A DNA stretch of 64,000 nucleotides from Candidatus Proruminimicrobium quisquiliarum (GCA_018433245.1 JAHDRN010000007.1:62001-126000), one strand, 5' to 3'; positions 55,138 through 63,701 are shown, counted from the stretch's first letter. The notes: a model not told the origin generated them from the letters alone. Numbers and translations are program-made.

Positions 55138-56325
55138 TTAAAACGGATACTCCTCTTCCTTTACATCTTTATTTTCTATTGGAGTTTCTACTTTAATTTT
55201 TCCCGTTAATAAATTAATTAAAAAATCTATTTTCATTAATAGTTCATCAAATGTTATTATGTTTATATTACTTAAGCTATTTCTAAAATCTTCAAAAACA
55301 TCTTTCTGGTTTGTGTCAAGCTTGTTCATTGTTCCTATAACAATAAAACATTTTGGAGATAATACTTTAAAATTTTGTCCAGATTTTGTTGATATTGAAT
55401 AATAGTCTTTTGTTATAGAATTTTTATAACTAAGTATTTGGTTAATAGAACCACTTAAATCTACAGACAATGAATATACTTGTCTATATTTACTTCCTAT
55501 TATATTAGTTGTTGGTGTTTTTATTTCAATTAACGAGATATTATCCGATAAGTTATTTTTAAAAATAAAATCACACAAATTTCCTCCACAATTACTTATA
55601 TCTTTTCCTCCAACATATCCTTTATTTGCAAAAATTGTCATTGGAGTACTTGCTACTTGTGATATCACCCATTGATTATTTGTAAATAATTTTTGCCAAA
55701 ATTCTTCATCAGAATTATTCATATTACTAGATATTTCTTTCTGAATATTTAATAAATTTGTAATATCAACAGCATTTTTGATTTGTTCAATATTAACACT
55801 ATCTCTTTGAAGTAATTGAAGTCCACTTATAAGATTTTTTTGAGAATTTTCCTTTGTGAGTGCTTCCAAAAATAATTTTATAGCTTCTAGATTATTTTTA
55901 TCTCCTATAAAATTAGAATTTTCTTTTAGTCTTTTAATGAGTGGTTCTAATGATTTATCTAATTTAACAAAAGTATTGCTACCATAGGGGATCTGTTTAA
56001 TTTCTTTATATAATTCATAACGTTCTTTTAACCCTTCAAAAAGATAATAAGTCTCACTAGTACTAAGAGGTATACTCATATATTCACCTGTTTTCAATGA
56101 GCCTCTGGTAACAGTAGAACTGGGGAAATTTGCATCTTTTTTTCTTTTTCTTTCATAAACTAATTTGCCACTAACAGATTTTTTCCCATCTTTAGAATTA
56201 TTGATTATTTCAGATTCAAACTTCAATAAAATCATGTCTGTTTGATTTAAAATAATTGAATCTGTTTTTGCTGTATTTTTAGATGTAGCAGTTAGTGTTA
56301 TTTTTTCTTCTTCAATATTTGCCAT
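55138..56325 (-). CDS. sduA: Shedu-type anti-phage nuclease SduA (DUF4263)
   Basis: A 395-residue protein whose C-terminal third matches the Shedu nuclease domain. It has EEFWQKLF with NQWVISQV, GGKDISNCGGNLCDFIFKN (catalytic Asp), LIEIKTPTT (ExK of the PD-(D/E)XK fold), YRQVYSLSVDLSGSINQI and CFIVIG. Shedu proteins are single-gene phage defence nucleases with variable N-termini; here the N-terminal 150 residues are unlike anything I know. I use the ATG at 56325, preceded by GGAG; GTG at 56340 is less likely. It is third in an operon with a zinc-ribbon/HEPN gene and a restriction enzyme. Confidence 0.82.
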   Translation of the reverse strand: MANIEEEKITLTATSKNTAKTDSIILNQTDMILLKFESEIINNSKDGKKSVSGKLVYERKRKKDANFPSSTVTRGSLKTGEYMSIPLSTSETYYLFEGLKERYELYKEIKQIPYGSNTFVKLDKSLEPLIKRLKENSNFIGDKNNLEAIKLFLEALTKENSQKNLISGLQLLQRDSVNIEQIKNAVDITNLLNIQKEISSNMNNSDEEFWQKLFTNNQWVISQVASTPMTIFANKGYVGGKDISNCGGNLCDFIFKNNLSDNISLIEIKTPTTNIIGSKYRQVYSLSVDLSGSINQILSYKNSITKDYYSISTKSGQNFKVLSPKCFIVIGTMNKLDTNQKDVFEDFRNSLSNINIITFDELLMKIDFLINLLTGKIKVETPIENKDVKEEEYPF

Positions 56326-56346
56326 GATTATTAACTCCACAATTTA

Positions 56347-57312
56347 TCAAATTTTATTAATGTAAGAATGTAATCCTGTACATAATTTTCTAATGATATT
56401 AAGTAGTTTAATCACTTCATTTGGTTTAATTATCAATCGTTGTCCTAATATATAATTTGTATCCCCTGATTTGAGTATATATCTATCATCTACAATGCCA
56501 CCATTGTGTTCCAATATATGCCTTCGTTGAAATTGTAAATTCATATAATTAATTTCATTATCATTTAACCATTGTGAGTAATCATATCCTATTGACTCTT
56601 TAAATAATAAACTTCCTTTCTCAAGAATTTGAAAATCATTAGCATTTATATTTATTTTTTTACTAGTATGTTTGTATTGTTCCGCCATATATTTTTGAAA
56701 TGTTGATACTAATTCATTTAGAGAACTTTCTATTAATTTTTGAATCATTGACTCTGATATTTCTACTCCGTATAAATTACTATATAATTTTTTAAGTTCA
56801 TCTATTGAATTTAGTTTGCGTTCAATTAAATTCAAAGCATCAGTTAACATATATTCAATTGAATTATGTCCACATAAAGGACAAAAAAATGCACTTCCTA
56901 TAACACTATATCTTGTATTACATTTTTCACAAATTATTTCTAAACTCCATTCAGGCCTTTGTTCAATTGGCTTGTTTTCAATATATGAGATAGGAGATTT
57001 TTTATATGTTATTGTAACATTTTTAGTGTTATTTACAATTTTGCCAAAAGTTTGATCTAATATATTTGAAATATATTGTTTAGCATATTGTTGTGCAATT
57101 TTATTGATTTCCCTGACCTGTTCATGGGTATACCATCTATCTGAGGTATCTTTATAACCGCAACGCGGACAATAAACAAAATCATCTATAATTTTATTTT
57201 TCCAATCTTCAATCATCACTTTAAAAACAAATTCACATTCTTTATTCGGACATTGTCTATCAAAATATCCTTTATTATCAGATTTAAGAGTAATATTAAA
57301 TGATTTATCCAT
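56347..57312 (-). CDS. Zinc-ribbon protein with HEPN-like C-terminus
   Basis: A 321-residue protein of unknown function. Zinc ribbon 1 is at about residues 21-53 (CPNKEC, CPRCGY), and zinc ribbon 2 at about 125-150 (CEKC, CPLCG). Helices follow, then RRHILEHNGGIVDDRY at about 265-280, which resembles the R-x4-H active site of HEPN ribonucleases. The ATG at 57312 shares a base with the restriction gene stop (TGATG), and sduA follows 21 bases after this gene. Context and the HEPN-like motif suggest a toxin or effector in defence. The HEPN call needs structural confirmation. Confidence 0.7.
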   Translation of the reverse strand: MDKSFNITLKSDNKGYFDRQCPNKECEFVFKVMIEDWKNKIIDDFVYCPRCGYKDTSDRWYTHEQVREINKIAQQYAKQYISNILDQTFGKIVNNTKNVTITYKKSPISYIENKPIEQRPEWSLEIICEKCNTRYSVIGSAFFCPLCGHNSIEYMLTDALNLIERKLNSIDELKKLYSNLYGVEISESMIQKLIESSLNELVSTFQKYMAEQYKHTSKKININANDFQILEKGSLLFKESIGYDYSQWLNDNEINYMNLQFQRRHILEHNGGIVDDRYILKSGDTNYILGQRLIIKPNEVIKLLNIIRKLCTGLHSYINKI

Positions 57313-60215
57313 CAATTCCCTTCAACAATTTTTATTTCTTCGGCGGTTAGTCCGTAAAGTTCATATACAAGAGTATCAATTTGTTTGTCTATGATATCGG
57401 CTTTCTTTTGGTAGAATTGTTTATCGGATTCGGTTTTTGCGGAATGTAATTGTTTTTGAATTTCTAACATCTGGGATACAAGTTCAACAATCTTATCATG
57501 TTGTTTTTTATCTACATCATTAGATAAATTCATCTTTTTTATAGGTATTTGAGATGTATATATTTTTTTAAATTGCAAATAATTGCCACCAACATGAGCC
57601 TCTTCAAACATAATTCTAAAGTAAAATGACAGTATTTTAGAATTTAATATCCCTAATAAAAAAAGATATGAATATTTAACGTTCGGAAATAATTGAATTG
57701 AATATAATTTATTTAGTGTATAATATTTCTCATCATCAAAAACACATTCAATATTAAAAGCTATCTCTCTCATTAATATTTTTGGATTTTCAAAATATTT
57801 TTCGTTACACAGATTAGCATATTCTTTATTAGCTTTATTAATTAATGATTTATCATATTTAATATATCGTCCCATCCACTTTAAATTATATCTATGTACA
57901 TCTTTACCAGCTAAAAGTTTTTTACATAATTTATTTTCATAATTATCAGTTATCAACTTCTCTCTTATATTTCCTGTATGAATTGTTTCCTTTATTGTAG
58001 CAATATCTCCTAATTTATCTGATATTTTTTCTATTTTAGCAAAGAATTGAGGAATTTCTTTGATTATAAAATTTTTATTTATATCAGCCATGAAACAATC
58101 TTGCTCCATATATTTAAATTCTTTGTTTAGTAAATCTAAAGAGTTATTAATTTTTTTATATTTTATAACATGATTTGTGCTATTTTTATTTTTTTCAAGC
58201 AAAAATATATACGGATATGTTGAAGCTTTTGCAAAAACATTTATATTAGATACATCTACAATTTGACTAATTTTACACTGTTCTAGTATAAACTCCCTCA
58301 ATTTTTTGCCATAACCTGCAATTGTAAATTTATTTGATGTTATAAAACCTAAAATATTTTTATTACCTAAAATATTTACAGATTTTTCATAAAACAATTG
58401 ATACAAATCATATTGTCCATTTGTAGATACATAAATATTTTCAAAATATTTTTTTTGTTCAATATCTAAATCTCTATTTCTAACATAGGGGGGATTGCCG
58501 ATGACACAATCAAAACCGCCGGTTTTGAATATTTCAGGAAATTCTTTGTCCCAGTCAAAAGCGTTGATTTTGTTATAATCGTCTTTTTCAAACAATTCCA
58601 TATTTATAGTTTTATAATAATCTGTACCAATTAAACTGTTTCCGCATTTTATATTGTCGGATAAATTAGGTAATATTTTAATAGTATTATATACTAAGCC
58701 TTCTTGCTGAAAATCACCTTGATACCCTATTTCGCCGGATGATAAAATTCTTGTTTCTATCTCTCTGCTTTCAGATTCCATTAGTTTTAATAACAACGAG
58801 AACTTTGCAACTTCTACTGCCTGTTGGTCTATATCAACACCGAAAATATTATTTGTAAGTATTCGTTGTTTTTCCTGTATAGATAAAATATAGCCGTCTT
58901 TTGTTTCTCTTATAAGTTTATCTTTTTTGGATTTTTGCAGATGTTTTTCTTGAGTGTAATAATCTATATGATAATCAATTAAATACTGGTAAGCGCCAAT
59001 AAGAAAGCTACCGCTTCCGCAGGCTGGGTCAAGTATTTTAATTTTTTCTATTTCTTTCGGCGTTAAATCTTTTATTTTTTCACCTACTGTATTTTTTACG
59101 ATATAGTTTACTATGTATTCAGGAGTATAATATACTCCGCCTGCTTTTTTAACTTCGGGTTTTTCTTCTATCTTTACATGTCCGCCGTCTGTAATTCTTA
59201 TTGTTTTGCCTAAAAACTGCTCATACATACTGCCAAGTATTGATACAGGTATCTGAGAAAATTCATAAATACATTCAGGCGTATATAAATTAACAATGAT
59301 TTCTTTTAAGATTTTATCGTCAATTACAAGTCCGTCAATATCTTTAAAATATTTAAACAGTTCGGAATTGTATCTTCTGTCAGCTTCTTTAAATATTTTT
59401 TTAAGATTATCGTATATATACGGCTGATTTGTTATATTAAATAAAGTTTTATATGGTTCAACTTCTTTATCTTCGGCTATTCTTAAAAAGAAAAGCCTGT
59501 CTATAATTTTAATGACCGCTTTATTAAGTGTGGGAACATCTATATCTTCATTATTTTTAACTATATTTTTTGCAAGAATTTCTCTGAAAGCATCTACTAA
59601 ATCTAAAATGCCTTCGTCTATACTCTCGTTGCCTTTTCTGTGTTTATCGTCTTTTTCAAACTGTTCAAAACTGCCCTGTTTTATTGCAGACTTTGAAAAT
59701 AAATTATATATCTCGTCAAACTTTTCTATATAGTCGGTATATTTATAATAAAATATTCTGTCTTTTGTGGGTTTATCTTTTTTATTAGGTTTTTTTCTTG
59801 TGTCATATACGGATAATTCTTCAAAATCAGTTAATATTGAAAGACAAAGCCCTGCGCTGTGTCCGTATCTTTTCAACTGAAAGGCAGGTTCAAAAGCGTC
59901 TTTAATATCAATGGAAGGTTTTTTAGCCTCAACAAAAAACTTTTTTGTTCCGCCTATTCTGAAAGTATAATCGGGTGCTTTTTTATTATCAGAACCGTAA
60001 ACATTTATACGCTCTTCCACTACTACATCTTTATAGTTTATATGGCTGTTTTCTTCGTTGCGGACATCCCAGTCCAAAAGTTCAAAAAAAGGATTCAAAA
60101 ATTCCAGTCTTAAATCTGATTCGTTATATGAAGGTTTTTTATAGTCGTTAATAAATTTAGTAAATTTATCAACGAGGCGGGTAAGTTTTTCTATTTTCTG
60201 TTCTCTGGTCTGCAT
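57312..60215 (-). CDS. Type IIG restriction-modification enzyme (Eco57I-like)
   Basis: A single 967-residue polypeptide for cutting and adenine methylation. The N-terminal nuclease domain has NESDLRLEFLNPFFELLDWDV, PDYTF and FFVEAKKP (PD-(D/E)XK). The methylase has motif I ILDPACGSGSFLIGAY and motif IV VIGNPPYVRN (N6-adenine type). A target-recognition region follows (about 600-930). TATAAT stands exactly six bases before the ATG with no ribosome binding site, so the message is probably leaderless. First gene of the operon with the zinc-ribbon/HEPN and Shedu genes. It seems intact. Confidence 0.92.
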   Translation of the reverse strand: MQTREQKIEKLTRLVDKFTKFINDYKKPSYNESDLRLEFLNPFFELLDWDVRNEENSHINYKDVVVEERINVYGSDNKKAPDYTFRIGGTKKFFVEAKKPSIDIKDAFEPAFQLKRYGHSAGLCLSILTDFEELSVYDTRKKPNKKDKPTKDRIFYYKYTDYIEKFDEIYNLFSKSAIKQGSFEQFEKDDKHRKGNESIDEGILDLVDAFREILAKNIVKNNEDIDVPTLNKAVIKIIDRLFFLRIAEDKEVEPYKTLFNITNQPYIYDNLKKIFKEADRRYNSELFKYFKDIDGLVIDDKILKEIIVNLYTPECIYEFSQIPVSILGSMYEQFLGKTIRITDGGHVKIEEKPEVKKAGGVYYTPEYIVNYIVKNTVGEKIKDLTPKEIEKIKILDPACGSGSFLIGAYQYLIDYHIDYYTQEKHLQKSKKDKLIRETKDGYILSIQEKQRILTNNIFGVDIDQQAVEVAKFSLLLKLMESESREIETRILSSGEIGYQGDFQQEGLVYNTIKILPNLSDNIKCGNSLIGTDYYKTINMELFEKDDYNKINAFDWDKEFPEIFKTGGFDCVIGNPPYVRNRDLDIEQKKYFENIYVSTNGQYDLYQLFYEKSVNILGNKNILGFITSNKFTIAGYGKKLREFILEQCKISQIVDVSNINVFAKASTYPYIFLLEKNKNSTNHVIKYKKINNSLDLLNKEFKYMEQDCFMADINKNFIIKEIPQFFAKIEKISDKLGDIATIKETIHTGNIREKLITDNYENKLCKKLLAGKDVHRYNLKWMGRYIKYDKSLINKANKEYANLCNEKYFENPKILMREIAFNIECVFDDEKYYTLNKLYSIQLFPNVKYSYLFLLGILNSKILSFYFRIMFEEAHVGGNYLQFKKIYTSQIPIKKMNLSNDVDKKQHDKIVELVSQMLEIQKQLHSAKTESDKQFYQKKADIIDKQIDTLVYELYGLTAEEIKIVEGN

Positions 60216-60221
60216 TGCAAT

Positions 60222-60227
60222 ATTATA
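60222..60227 (-). promoter_or_regulatory. Extended -10 box of the type IIG operon
   Basis: TGGTATAAT on the minus strand, six bases before the ATG at 60215. Transcription should start at or within a base or so of the start codon. Confidence 0.65.
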
Positions 60228-60240
60228 CCAAAATAAATTT
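60222..60240. repeat. Direct repeat copy 1 flanking the TcmP cassette
   Basis: The 19 bases here are identical to 62420-62438 in the same orientation. This copy holds the extended -10 box (TGGTATAAT on the minus strand, 60222-60230) of the restriction enzyme gene. Confidence 0.75.
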
Positions 60241-60282
60241 TATATAAAACAAAGTTAACCGTGGGGAAATGTTTTGCAAATT

Positions 60283-60453
60283 TCAAATATTCAATTTGGA
60301 ATATTTTTTTACAATTTTTGAAACAGCTGTCTCAAAAGACTGTTTTCCCTGTAAACAACTTTTAATGCGTTTTTTATCGGCACTTGTGATAGGCATATCA
60401 GCCATGCTCATAGTTGCATTTACATTTTTGATAATTCTGTCTATACGTGTCAT
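60283..60453 (-). CDS. Small VbhA-like (antitoxin-type) protein
   Basis: A 56-residue frame with the pattern of VbhA-type antitoxin domains: SADKKRIKSCLQGKQSFETAV followed by a basic helix KIVKKYSKL. The family shows T-x-EDK-x-RIxxCLxG-x-SFxEAVxxLV. In VbhA such domains inhibit Fic toxins, but no Fic gene is visible here. It starts 10 bases after the stop of the three-Cys radical SAM gene and AGAGA precedes its ATG, so it is co-transcribed with tcmP and that gene. It may be an antitoxin-like or accessory subunit of the cassette. Confidence 0.72.
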   Translation of the reverse strand: MTRIDRIIKNVNATMSMADMPITSADKKRIKSCLQGKQSFETAVSKIVKKYSKLNI

Positions 60454-60463
60454 TTTTATCTCT

Positions 60464-61294
60464 TTATTTTTTCAAACCTCTAAAAACATTTGTTGCATTT
60501 GTGTTTATCGGCATAACAATATTTTTTGAATGAGATTCTGTTATGGTGCCTTCTTTTATGTAGTACTGTTTCCTATTTGTTTTTGCAAATGCAATAACGG
60601 TTTGAGCCGTTTCATTAAAGAAATTTTTATAATCTTTATATTCGCTTACTTGAGAATTGTAATTCAGTCTGCCAAAAATAATTTTATCTACAAAGTCTAA
60701 TTTTTTTAAGATATCGTTCATATCTTGCTTTATTATATTAGGTGTTGGATAAGGTTCTATACTAACCCAAGTTTTAATTCCTTTTTTGTGTAAATTATAA
60801 AGACTTTTTATTCTATCTTTCATAGGCGATGCAAAAGGTTCAAAATTCTGACGATAATTATCATCAATAGTTATTAAAGTTATACCAAATTCATTATTTT
60901 TATTTAAGCCTGCAAGTTGTATCGGTAAGATTCCTTTTGTAAGAGCTGTACATTTAATGTCATCTTCGTTTAATCTTTTTATTATTTTATAACTCATTTC
61001 CGATATTTCAGGATAATTATACATGAAAGGGTCGGTAGTAAAAGATAACTGAACGAATTTAATTTTATCTTTATATTTGGGGATTTCTTTTTCTAATAGC
61101 TCTAAAGAGTTCTCAACTATTTTAGGCTGTATCCATTCTTTATAAGTTTTAACTTTGCCAAATCTTTTTGCCATTAAAAAAGCATAACACGGATACAAAC
61201 AACCATGAGCACAACCTTCCACATGGTTAATTGTATAATCGCCGTATTCAACAGCCGTTTTGTACAAAAGAGATTTCCTATTCATACAATTCAT
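60464..61294 (-). CDS. Three-Cys-motif radical SAM-like protein (Gp37/Gp68-like)
   Basis: A 276-residue protein with C28-x3-C32-x3-C36 (CAHGCLYPC), one residue longer than the canonical radical SAM CxxxCxxC. The barrel follows, with FVQLSFTTDPF, CTALTKG and VSIEPYPTP typical of spore-photoproduct-lyase-like / DUF5131 proteins. I choose the ATG at 61294 because GGAG is eight bases upstream and the start overlaps the tcmP stop (TAATG); the longer frame to 61324 lies inside tcmP. Proteins with this motif regularly accompany TcmP. The reaction is unknown. Confidence 0.85.
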   Translation of the reverse strand: MNCMNRKSLLYKTAVEYGDYTINHVEGCAHGCLYPCYAFLMAKRFGKVKTYKEWIQPKIVENSLELLEKEIPKYKDKIKFVQLSFTTDPFMYNYPEISEMSYKIIKRLNEDDIKCTALTKGILPIQLAGLNKNNEFGITLITIDDNYRQNFEPFASPMKDRIKSLYNLHKKGIKTWVSIEPYPTPNIIKQDMNDILKKLDFVDKIIFGRLNYNSQVSEYKDYKNFFNETAQTVIAFAKTNRKQYYIKEGTITESHSKNIVMPINTNATNVFRGLKK

Positions 61295-62358
61295 TATTTT
61301 TTCTCCGTATTTGGCATAATACAAATTCTTTCTTCTTGTTTATTAAAATTATCATAAGTTGTATAAAAACAACCGGGTCTTCTCTTTTTAGTACCAATTG
61401 ATTGTACCAAAATTCTATTACTTATTTCTAAATTATCTAATATTTTCTGTTGTCTTGACGAAGAAAAACCCAACCGAATACCAATTTTATATATCTGACA
61501 ATTTGTTAATTTATTGGAATTCATAATATATTTAATTAGAATGTCATCTATGTCGCTGATTATTCCACTGACAAAAAACAAATCCGGATTATCTTTTTCT
61601 ATTCTATCAATGGTTTCAATAAATTTGTCTGCTCCGTATATATGTTTTGAAATAAAAAACAGATGGTATGTGCTATTGTATATTTCATTTCTTATTTGTT
61701 TTTTATATACAAAAGCTGATTCTGTTTTAATACTTATACATTTTCTTATTTCTTCTGCAAACTCCGTATCACTTTTGGCTTTTTTTGCAATGTTTTTATC
61801 AATATCAAAGTACGATAAGAAATCAGCTATCGGTTTATAGTTAGGATCCGCATCGTCCCCATTTAAAAAACGATATATAAAATAAGTTGGAATAAAAATT
61901 AATATGTCTACATTGCGAGCATTAAATAATTTTGTATAAGTATCCTTGCTTATTTGTGTATATCCGAACGGGTCTATAAAAAAGAAACGATGAGTTTTAT
62001 AATTTGTTTTATTTAATATGCCATCAATAAAATCATTAGCCGGTTTATTTGATATTTCTATCGGTAAACTACCGGGATTTATATTTTTATTTAAATCTTC
62101 ATAATTATCTTTGTCATTTAAATACAATTTTATTTTATTAAAATTTTTATCCGAACTAAAATTTAAAAGAACTTCTTTTGCCAAAACGGCACTTCCTTTG
62201 TTGCCGTCAGATGCGATACCTTTTCCTGCAAACGGTTCAATTATGGCAATGTTATCATATGGACTATTTAACATTACTGAAAGGTATCTTTCTAAATATT
62301 TTTTATAAACTTCCAACTTCTCCTTGCTGTGATAATTAATTTTATTGTTCTTATCCAT
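61294..62358 (-). CDS. tcmP: Three-Cys-motif partner protein TcmP
   Basis: A 354-residue protein of the TcmP family. It has HSKEKLEVYKKYLERYL near the N-terminus, IIEPFAGKGIASDGNKGSAVLA, which resembles a methyltransferase-type nucleotide fold, then FFFIDPFGYTQIS and a C-terminal winged-helix-like region. The family is defined by its neighbour, a radical SAM-like three-Cys protein, which follows here with a one-base overlap. I use the ATG at 62358. The longer TTG frame begins on the -35 box of the promoter and cannot be transcribed. TATAAT is six bases before the ATG, so it is probably leaderless. Confidence 0.85.
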   Translation of the reverse strand: MDKNNKINYHSKEKLEVYKKYLERYLSVMLNSPYDNIAIIEPFAGKGIASDGNKGSAVLAKEVLLNFSSDKNFNKIKLYLNDKDNYEDLNKNINPGSLPIEISNKPANDFIDGILNKTNYKTHRFFFIDPFGYTQISKDTYTKLFNARNVDILIFIPTYFIYRFLNGDDADPNYKPIADFLSYFDIDKNIAKKAKSDTEFAEEIRKCISIKTESAFVYKKQIRNEIYNSTYHLFFISKHIYGADKFIETIDRIEKDNPDLFFVSGIISDIDDILIKYIMNSNKLTNCQIYKIGIRLGFSSSRQQKILDNLEISNRILVQSIGTKKRRPGCFYTTYDNFNKQEERICIMPNTEKK

Positions 62359-62364
62359 TTTTTG

Positions 62365-62394
62365 ATTATACCATACAAATGTATATTTTGTCAA
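62365..62394 (-). promoter_or_regulatory. Promoter of the tcmP cassette
   Basis: TTGACA (62389-62394), an 18-base spacer and TATAAT (62365-62370) with TG one base ahead, on the minus strand. The ATG follows six bases later. Confidence 0.82.
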
Positions 62395-62419
62395 TATGTT
62401 TTTTAATTACACATAAAGC

Positions 62420-62438
62420 ATTATACCAAAATAAATTT
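62420..62438. repeat. Direct repeat copy 2 flanking the TcmP cassette
   Basis: Identical over 19 bases to 60222-60240. The two copies enclose tcmP, the three-Cys gene and the VbhA-like gene (about 2.2 kb). This copy also contains TGGTATAAT on the minus strand, but no gene starts near it. Confidence 0.75.
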
Positions 62439-62442
62439 CATA

Positions 62443-62473
62443 TTGAATAAAAGATTTATTTTTTTTGTATAAT
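62443..62473 (+). promoter_or_regulatory. Promoter of the M48 lipoprotein gene
   Basis: TTGAAT (62443-62448), a long 19-base spacer and TATAAT (62468-62473). The start of transcription at about 62480 leaves a 24-base leader with GGGGGAG before the ATG at 62504, which supports that start. Confidence 0.55.
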
Positions 62474-62503
62474 CCTTATATGCAGATTATTATGGGGGAG
62501 AAA

Positions 62504-63304
62504 ATGTTAAAAATTTTAAGTCTTTTTGCTGTTATAGGTTTATTCTTAAGCGCCTGTACAACTGTTCCGATGACGGGCAGAAAACAAGTATCTTTAATTT
62601 CAAATTCAGAGTTAACTTCGCTAAGCGATCAGGAATACAAACAGATTATCAGTACATCCCAAATTGAAAAAGGCACGAAAAATGCACAGATGGTAACTGA
62701 AGTAGGGCAAAAAATAGCAAAAGCCGTTGAAGAATTTTTTACGGAAACAAATCAAGCGGATAAAATATCTGAATTTGCATGGGAATTTAATCTGATAAAA
62801 GACGATAAAACTGTAAACGCTTTTTGTATGCCGGGCGGCAAAATAGTAGTTTATACGGGTATTCTTCCTGTTACTAAAAACAAAGAAGGGCTTGCCGTAG
62901 TTATGGGACACGAAGTTGCCCATGCTATTGCAAACCACGGTGCGGAACGAATGAGCCAGCAGATGCTTGCAGGAGCAGGACAAACGGCTCTCGGATATGC
63001 CACTCAGGAACAATCTGAACAAACAAAAATGCTTATCAATACAGCTTACGGCGTAGGCGCACAGGTAGGGCTTTTACTCCCTTATTCAAGACTGCATGAA
63101 TCGGAAGCAGACCACATAGGGCTTATTCTTATGGCAAAGGCAGGTTATGACCCAAAATATGCCGTAACTTTTTGGACCGATATGAGTAAACTGAGTGCCG
63201 GAAATAAACCTATGGCTCTTTTATCAACTCATCCATCTGATGACAAAAGAATAGAAGATATCAAAAAACTTTTGCCGGACGCTTTAAAATACTACAAAAA
63301 ATAA
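62504..63304 (+). CDS. M48-family metallopeptidase lipoprotein (LoiP/YcaL-like)
   Basis: A 266-residue envelope protease. It has a lipoprotein signal with lipobox LSAC (cysteine about residue 19), TTVPMTGRKQV as in bacterial M48 lipoproteins, zinc motif HEVAH (GHEVAHAIANHG), the third ligand in ESEADHIG, and a C-terminal STHPSDDKRI. It probably trims or quality-controls outer-membrane proteins. GGGGGAG precedes the ATG; the frame could extend to 62465 but would begin before the promoter -10 box. Confidence 0.93.
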   Translation: MLKILSLFAVIGLFLSACTTVPMTGRKQVSLISNSELTSLSDQEYKQIISTSQIEKGTKNAQMVTEVGQKIAKAVEEFFTETNQADKISEFAWEFNLIKDDKTVNAFCMPGGKIVVYTGILPVTKNKEGLAVVMGHEVAHAIANHGAERMSQQMLAGAGQTALGYATQEQSEQTKMLINTAYGVGAQVGLLLPYSRLHESEADHIGLILMAKAGYDPKYAVTFWTDMSKLSAGNKPMALLSTHPSDDKRIEDIKKLLPDALKYYKK

Positions 63305-63340
63305 ACTAATACAATTGTCTGCTGCACTGATTTTTTTGAT

Positions 63341-63380
63341 TTGACTTTTTTATTTCATTGTTCTATAATTCCAGAACAAT
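63341..63380 (+). promoter_or_regulatory. Promoter and ArsR-type operator of the arsR-permease operon
   Basis: TTGACT (63341-63346), a 17-base spacer and TATAAT (63364-63369). An inverted repeat ATTGTTCT-N8-AGAACAAT (63357-63380) covers the -10 box. This is where an ArsR repressor would block transcription, so the gene is probably autoregulated. Confidence 0.82.
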
Positions 63381-63404
63381 AGAATTATAAAGGAGTTAAA
63401 AAGC

Positions 63405-63689
63405 ATGAACGAAAATCAGATAACAGCCGTTTTTGACGCCCTGTCGCAAACAACAAGGCTTAAAGTGTTTAAACTTCTTATAGATAACAGCATAGAAGGC
63501 ATTTGCCCCTGCAACATTGCCGAAAAACTAAAAATACCGAGAAATACCCTTTCCTTTCATTTGTCTTTATTGACAAAGGTCGGTCTATGCGAATATAAAA
63601 AAACAGGAAAAACGCTGATATACAAACCCAAATGCGAAGTTATAAAACAAATATCATGTTATTTGTTGCAAAATTGCTGTTCAAAATAA
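63405..63689 (+). CDS. ArsR-family metal(loid)-responsive repressor
   Basis: A 94-residue winged-helix repressor: LSQTTRLKVFKLLI, then CPCNIAEKLKIPRNTLSFHLSLL (recognition helix) and a wing GKTLIYKP. The cysteines in CPCN and the terminal CC motif are candidates for binding arsenic or another thiophilic metal. TTATAAAGGAG precedes the ATG. A permease gene follows after 12 bases. Confidence 0.93.
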   Translation: MNENQITAVFDALSQTTRLKVFKLLIDNSIEGICPCNIAEKLKIPRNTLSFHLSLLTKVGLCEYKKTGKTLIYKPKCEVIKQISCYLLQNCCSK

Positions 63690-63701
63690 GGAGCATTTTT
63701 T

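Noticed and set aside
60269-60529. A plus-strand frame of 86 residues over the VbhA-like gene
   Set aside because: It lies opposite the small minus-strand gene, which has recognisable family residues, operon spacing and a start site.
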